Below are positions 31,938-33,151 of a stretch of DNA of 33,151 nucleotides, one piece after another. Below the pieces are notes generated by a model that worked only from the letters and a program-made list of their open reading frames with translations, was not told the DNA's origin and made no database searches. The DNA comes from Ruthenibacterium sp. (GTDB lineage Bacteria; Bacillota; Clostridia; Oscillospirales; Ruminococcaceae). The translations under genes were made by a program, and so were the position numbers. Where the stretch lies: NCBI GenBank assembly GCA_020025235.1, contig JAHHSL010000022.1, positions 1 to 33,151 of the forward strand, in the 5' to 3' direction. Each line of letters begins with the position of its first letter. Within the stretch, counting starts at the first letter, position 1.

Positions 31938-32201
31938 TTAGTCCTCCTTGATTGTAATTGCTTTTTCCAGGTCTCTGATCCGATGATTCGCGACCTTGAT
32001 CTGCTCCTCGACGACCGGCATGCGCCGGGCAAACTGATTGTGCTCGCGCACCTCGCGCGTCAGCTCTGTTATTTTCGTGTCTGTAACGGCCTGTGCCGTG
32101 GCAAGCTGATGTTCAGTGCGTTTTGCTGCGGCAGCGTTTGAAAGAATCACTCCCACAAGCGACAGCACGCCGGTGACGATTGCAACAATGATTTCGTTCA
32201 C
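31938..32201 (-). CDS. Small phage protein, XhlA-like (helix plus coiled coil)
   Basis: This 87-residue protein has one N-terminal hydrophobic helix (EIIVAIVTGVLSLVGVILS) and then a long amphipathic helix with coiled-coil character to the end, including VVEEQIKVANHRIRDLEKA. Such proteins are common between endolysin and holin in Firmicutes phages and resemble the XhlA family. The start is a GTG at 32201: GGGGTG lies 4 bases upstream and the endolysin stop overlaps the region (TAACGTG). A frame extending to 32318 overlaps the endolysin and lacks a site. Confidence 0.85.
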   Translation of the reverse strand: MNEIIVAIVTGVLSLVGVILSNAAAAKRTEHQLATAQAVTDTKITELTREVREHNQFARRMPVVEEQIKVANHRIRDLEKAITIKED

Positions 32202-32202
32202 G

Positions 32203-32574
32203 TTACACCCCCACGGCGGCCTTGACCGCCTCGATCTGCTGGAGGTATTTCCCGGCGTTGTGGTTTGCCCGATCGCGCTCTGCAATCGCATCATCCCGCG
32301 CTTTTTCCGCCGCGGCAAGCTTGTCCCTCAACTGCGCATCGGCGGCGCCTGCGCACACCGGTTCGTAGTCGATTTGCATTTCCTCCGCAAGCGCAATGAT
32401 TCCCACCTGATCGCCCTTGCTGACAGCCGGGGTCGTGGTAAGATAGCCGTCTGTCTGATCGTCGCTTTCATCCCATTTGATGCTCTTTTTCTGCAGCAGT
32501 GCCCTCATTCGCTTCATGTCGCCCTCGCTCATATACCCAAGACGCATCCTGACCGGTCTGGTGCTCATTGCCAT
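32203..32574 (-). CDS. Possible internal-start product: C-terminal domain of the endolysin
   Basis: ATG 32574 (residue 147 of the endolysin) is in frame and preceded at 8 bases by a full AGGAGG within GAGGAGGTA, stronger than the site of the full-length gene. It would give a 123-residue protein made only of the C-terminal domain and charged helix. Several clostridial phage endolysins make such a second product that joins the full-length enzyme (established for other phages; here an inference). Confidence 0.6.
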   Translation of the reverse strand: MAMSTRPVRMRLGYMSEGDMKRMRALLQKKSIKWDESDDQTDGYLTTTPAVSKGDQVGIIALAEEMQIDYEPVCAGAADAQLRDKLAAAEKARDDAIAERDRANHNAGKYLQQIEAVKAAVGV

Positions 32575-33012
32575 TACTTTTACCTCCTCAGCGTGCGTAT
32601 CTGTGTACACACCTTTTCTGTTTTCCAACCCCGCATACGGTGCAGGATTGATCGGCTTGCCGTTTCTGCGCACCTCGTAGTGCGTATGCGCACCGAAACT
32701 GTATCCGGTATTGCCCATGATGCCAAGCGGCGCACCGGCGGCCACACGCTGCCCTCTGCGCACACGCAGGCTGCCGTCTGCCATGTGGCAAAAATAATGC
32801 TGCGTGCCATCGTCGGCATTGATGCGCACATAGTTTCCCCATTCCCAGGTGCGGTCAGCCCCGCGCGGCACCTTGCCGGCCGTCCCAACTGTACCGGATA
32901 CGGTTGCCCGCACTGTGCGGTCATCGTCGCCTACCACATCAATACCGTTGTGGTTCCGACGATCCGGCAGCCGAAATCCGCTTGTCACACGGTTTCTTCC
33001 TTCAAAAATCAT
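32203..33012 (-). CDS. Phage endolysin, M23-family metallopeptidase with C-terminal domain
   Basis: The 269-residue protein has an M23 peptidase domain in its first about 140 residues: FRLPDRRNHNGIDVVG (HxxxD metal ligands), HYFCHM, and GAHTHYEVR (HxH), with RVAAGAPLGIMGNTGYS between. This should cleave peptide crosslinks of the cell wall. From residue 147 a different domain begins (STRPVRMRLGYMSEGDMKRM), followed by a charged helical region. There is no signal peptide, so release depends on the holin. AAAGGAGTG precedes ATG 33012. A strong internal start at 32574 may produce the C-terminal domain alone. Confidence 0.92.
   Translation of the reverse strand: MIFEGRNRVTSGFRLPDRRNHNGIDVVGDDDRTVRATVSGTVGTAGKVPRGADRTWEWGNYVRINADDGTQHYFCHMADGSLRVRRGQRVAAGAPLGIMGNTGYSFGAHTHYEVRRNGKPINPAPYAGLENRKGVYTDTHAEEVKVMAMSTRPVRMRLGYMSEGDMKRMRALLQKKSIKWDESDDQTDGYLTTTPAVSKGDQVGIIALAEEMQIDYEPVCAGAADAQLRDKLAAAEKARDDAIAERDRANHNAGKYLQQIEAVKAAVGV
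32581..32589 (-). promoter_or_regulatory. Strong internal ribosome binding site in the endolysin gene
   Basis: On the minus strand GAGGAGGTA (32589-32581) precedes ATG 32574. The match to the 16S anti-Shine-Dalgarno sequence is essentially complete and the spacing is normal. Confidence 0.8.
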
Positions 33013-33026
33013 ACATACCACTCCTT

Positions 33027-33151
33027 TCATTCCCCGAAGATCCGCTCTCCCAGCGTCACGGACAGCCTGCGCCCGTATACGGCGGGCGTGTCGGCCGTTG
33101 CGGGCGCTGTTTCCTCCTCGCGGTCGATCCATTCCCCCACGATCGAAAACG
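33027..33151 (-). CDS. Partial phage gene, C-terminus only (unknown)
   Basis: The frame entering from the right edge ends at TGA 33029-33027 and encodes a C-terminal piece ending YGRRLSVTLGERIFGE. It lies 14 bases upstream of the endolysin start on the same strand, so it is part of the same transcript. In similar phages a tail or baseplate protein often sits here, but 41 residues are too few to assign a family. Confidence 0.7.
   Translation of the reverse strand, partial: FSIVGEWIDREEETAPATADTPAVYGRRLSVTLGERIFGE

Larger units (their letters stand above)
31448..33151. mobile_element. Left end of a prophage (continues beyond the window)
   Basis: It begins at a tRNA 3' fragment, is followed by A/T-rich sequence with repeats, and carries a lysis module (M23 endolysin, small XhlA-like protein, holin) transcribed toward the att site. 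An integrase and structural genes are expected beyond the right edge but are not seen. Confidence 0.85.

Noticed and set aside
33013..33132. Extension of the endolysin to an upstream ATG at 33132
   Set aside because: The extension overlaps the preceding phage gene and is Arg-rich; AAAGGAGTG just before 33012 marks the true start.

Overview
The window looks like a chromosomal segment of a moderately GC-rich Clostridia, probably a gut Oscillospiraceae/Ruminococcaceae-type bacterium (inference). The support is: strong AGGAGG ribosome binding sites, sigma-A style TTGACA/TATAAT promoters, a ClpE-type unfoldase, an EcfA1-EcfA2-EcfT module next to truA, a BceRS/MacB-like signalling and transport module, and an alpha-L-fucosidase suited to host or dietary glycans. 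Its last 1.7 kb is the edge of a prophage.

Left part (1-8700). A membrane-anchored, Pro/Glu/Ser/Ala-rich protein on the minus strand runs off the left edge. It is followed by a MATE efflux pump and then by a MarR regulator, iron-dependent alcohol dehydrogenase and aldehyde dehydrogenase operon. The MarR promoter carries a perfect 9-bp inverted repeat over its -35 box. Next come a two-gene operon (Bcp peroxiredoxin and a TIGR04076-like protein), a convergent GH29 fucosidase, and a ZIP metal transporter whose start site lies under a DtxR-like 10-bp palindrome.

Middle part (8700-24200, almost all minus strand). A two-gene operon of unknown role encodes a three-helix membrane protein and a Sel1-repeat protein. 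A GNAT acetyltransferase follows. Then comes a long co-directional block, in transcription order ruvC-ruvA-ruvB, an RlmI-like methyltransferase, ecfA1-ecfA2-ecfT-truA, a DUF5711-type protein, a CvpA family protein and a ClpE-like ATPase. A tRNA-Val(GAC) gene with its own promoter and terminator lies just upstream of ruvC.

Right part (24440-31450, minus strand). A response regulator and histidine kinase operon is followed by an operon of an ABC ATPase, a large double-FtsX permease and a secreted/anchored protein with repeat domains. A perfect 10-bp palindrome sits just upstream of a promoter with a poor -35 box in front of the ABC genes. This suggests the regulator activates the transporter. 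The kinase has almost no extracellular part, so the transporter may be the sensor.

Prophage edge (31448-33151). A 28-bp copy of the 3' end of the tRNA-Val gene, still followed by what looks like its original terminator, marks a phage attachment site. The orientation places the prophage to its right and the intact target tRNA beyond the window. The lysis module holds an M23 endolysin with a strong internal, in-frame translation start, a small XhlA-like protein and a holin, ending in a terminator next to probable integrase arm sites.
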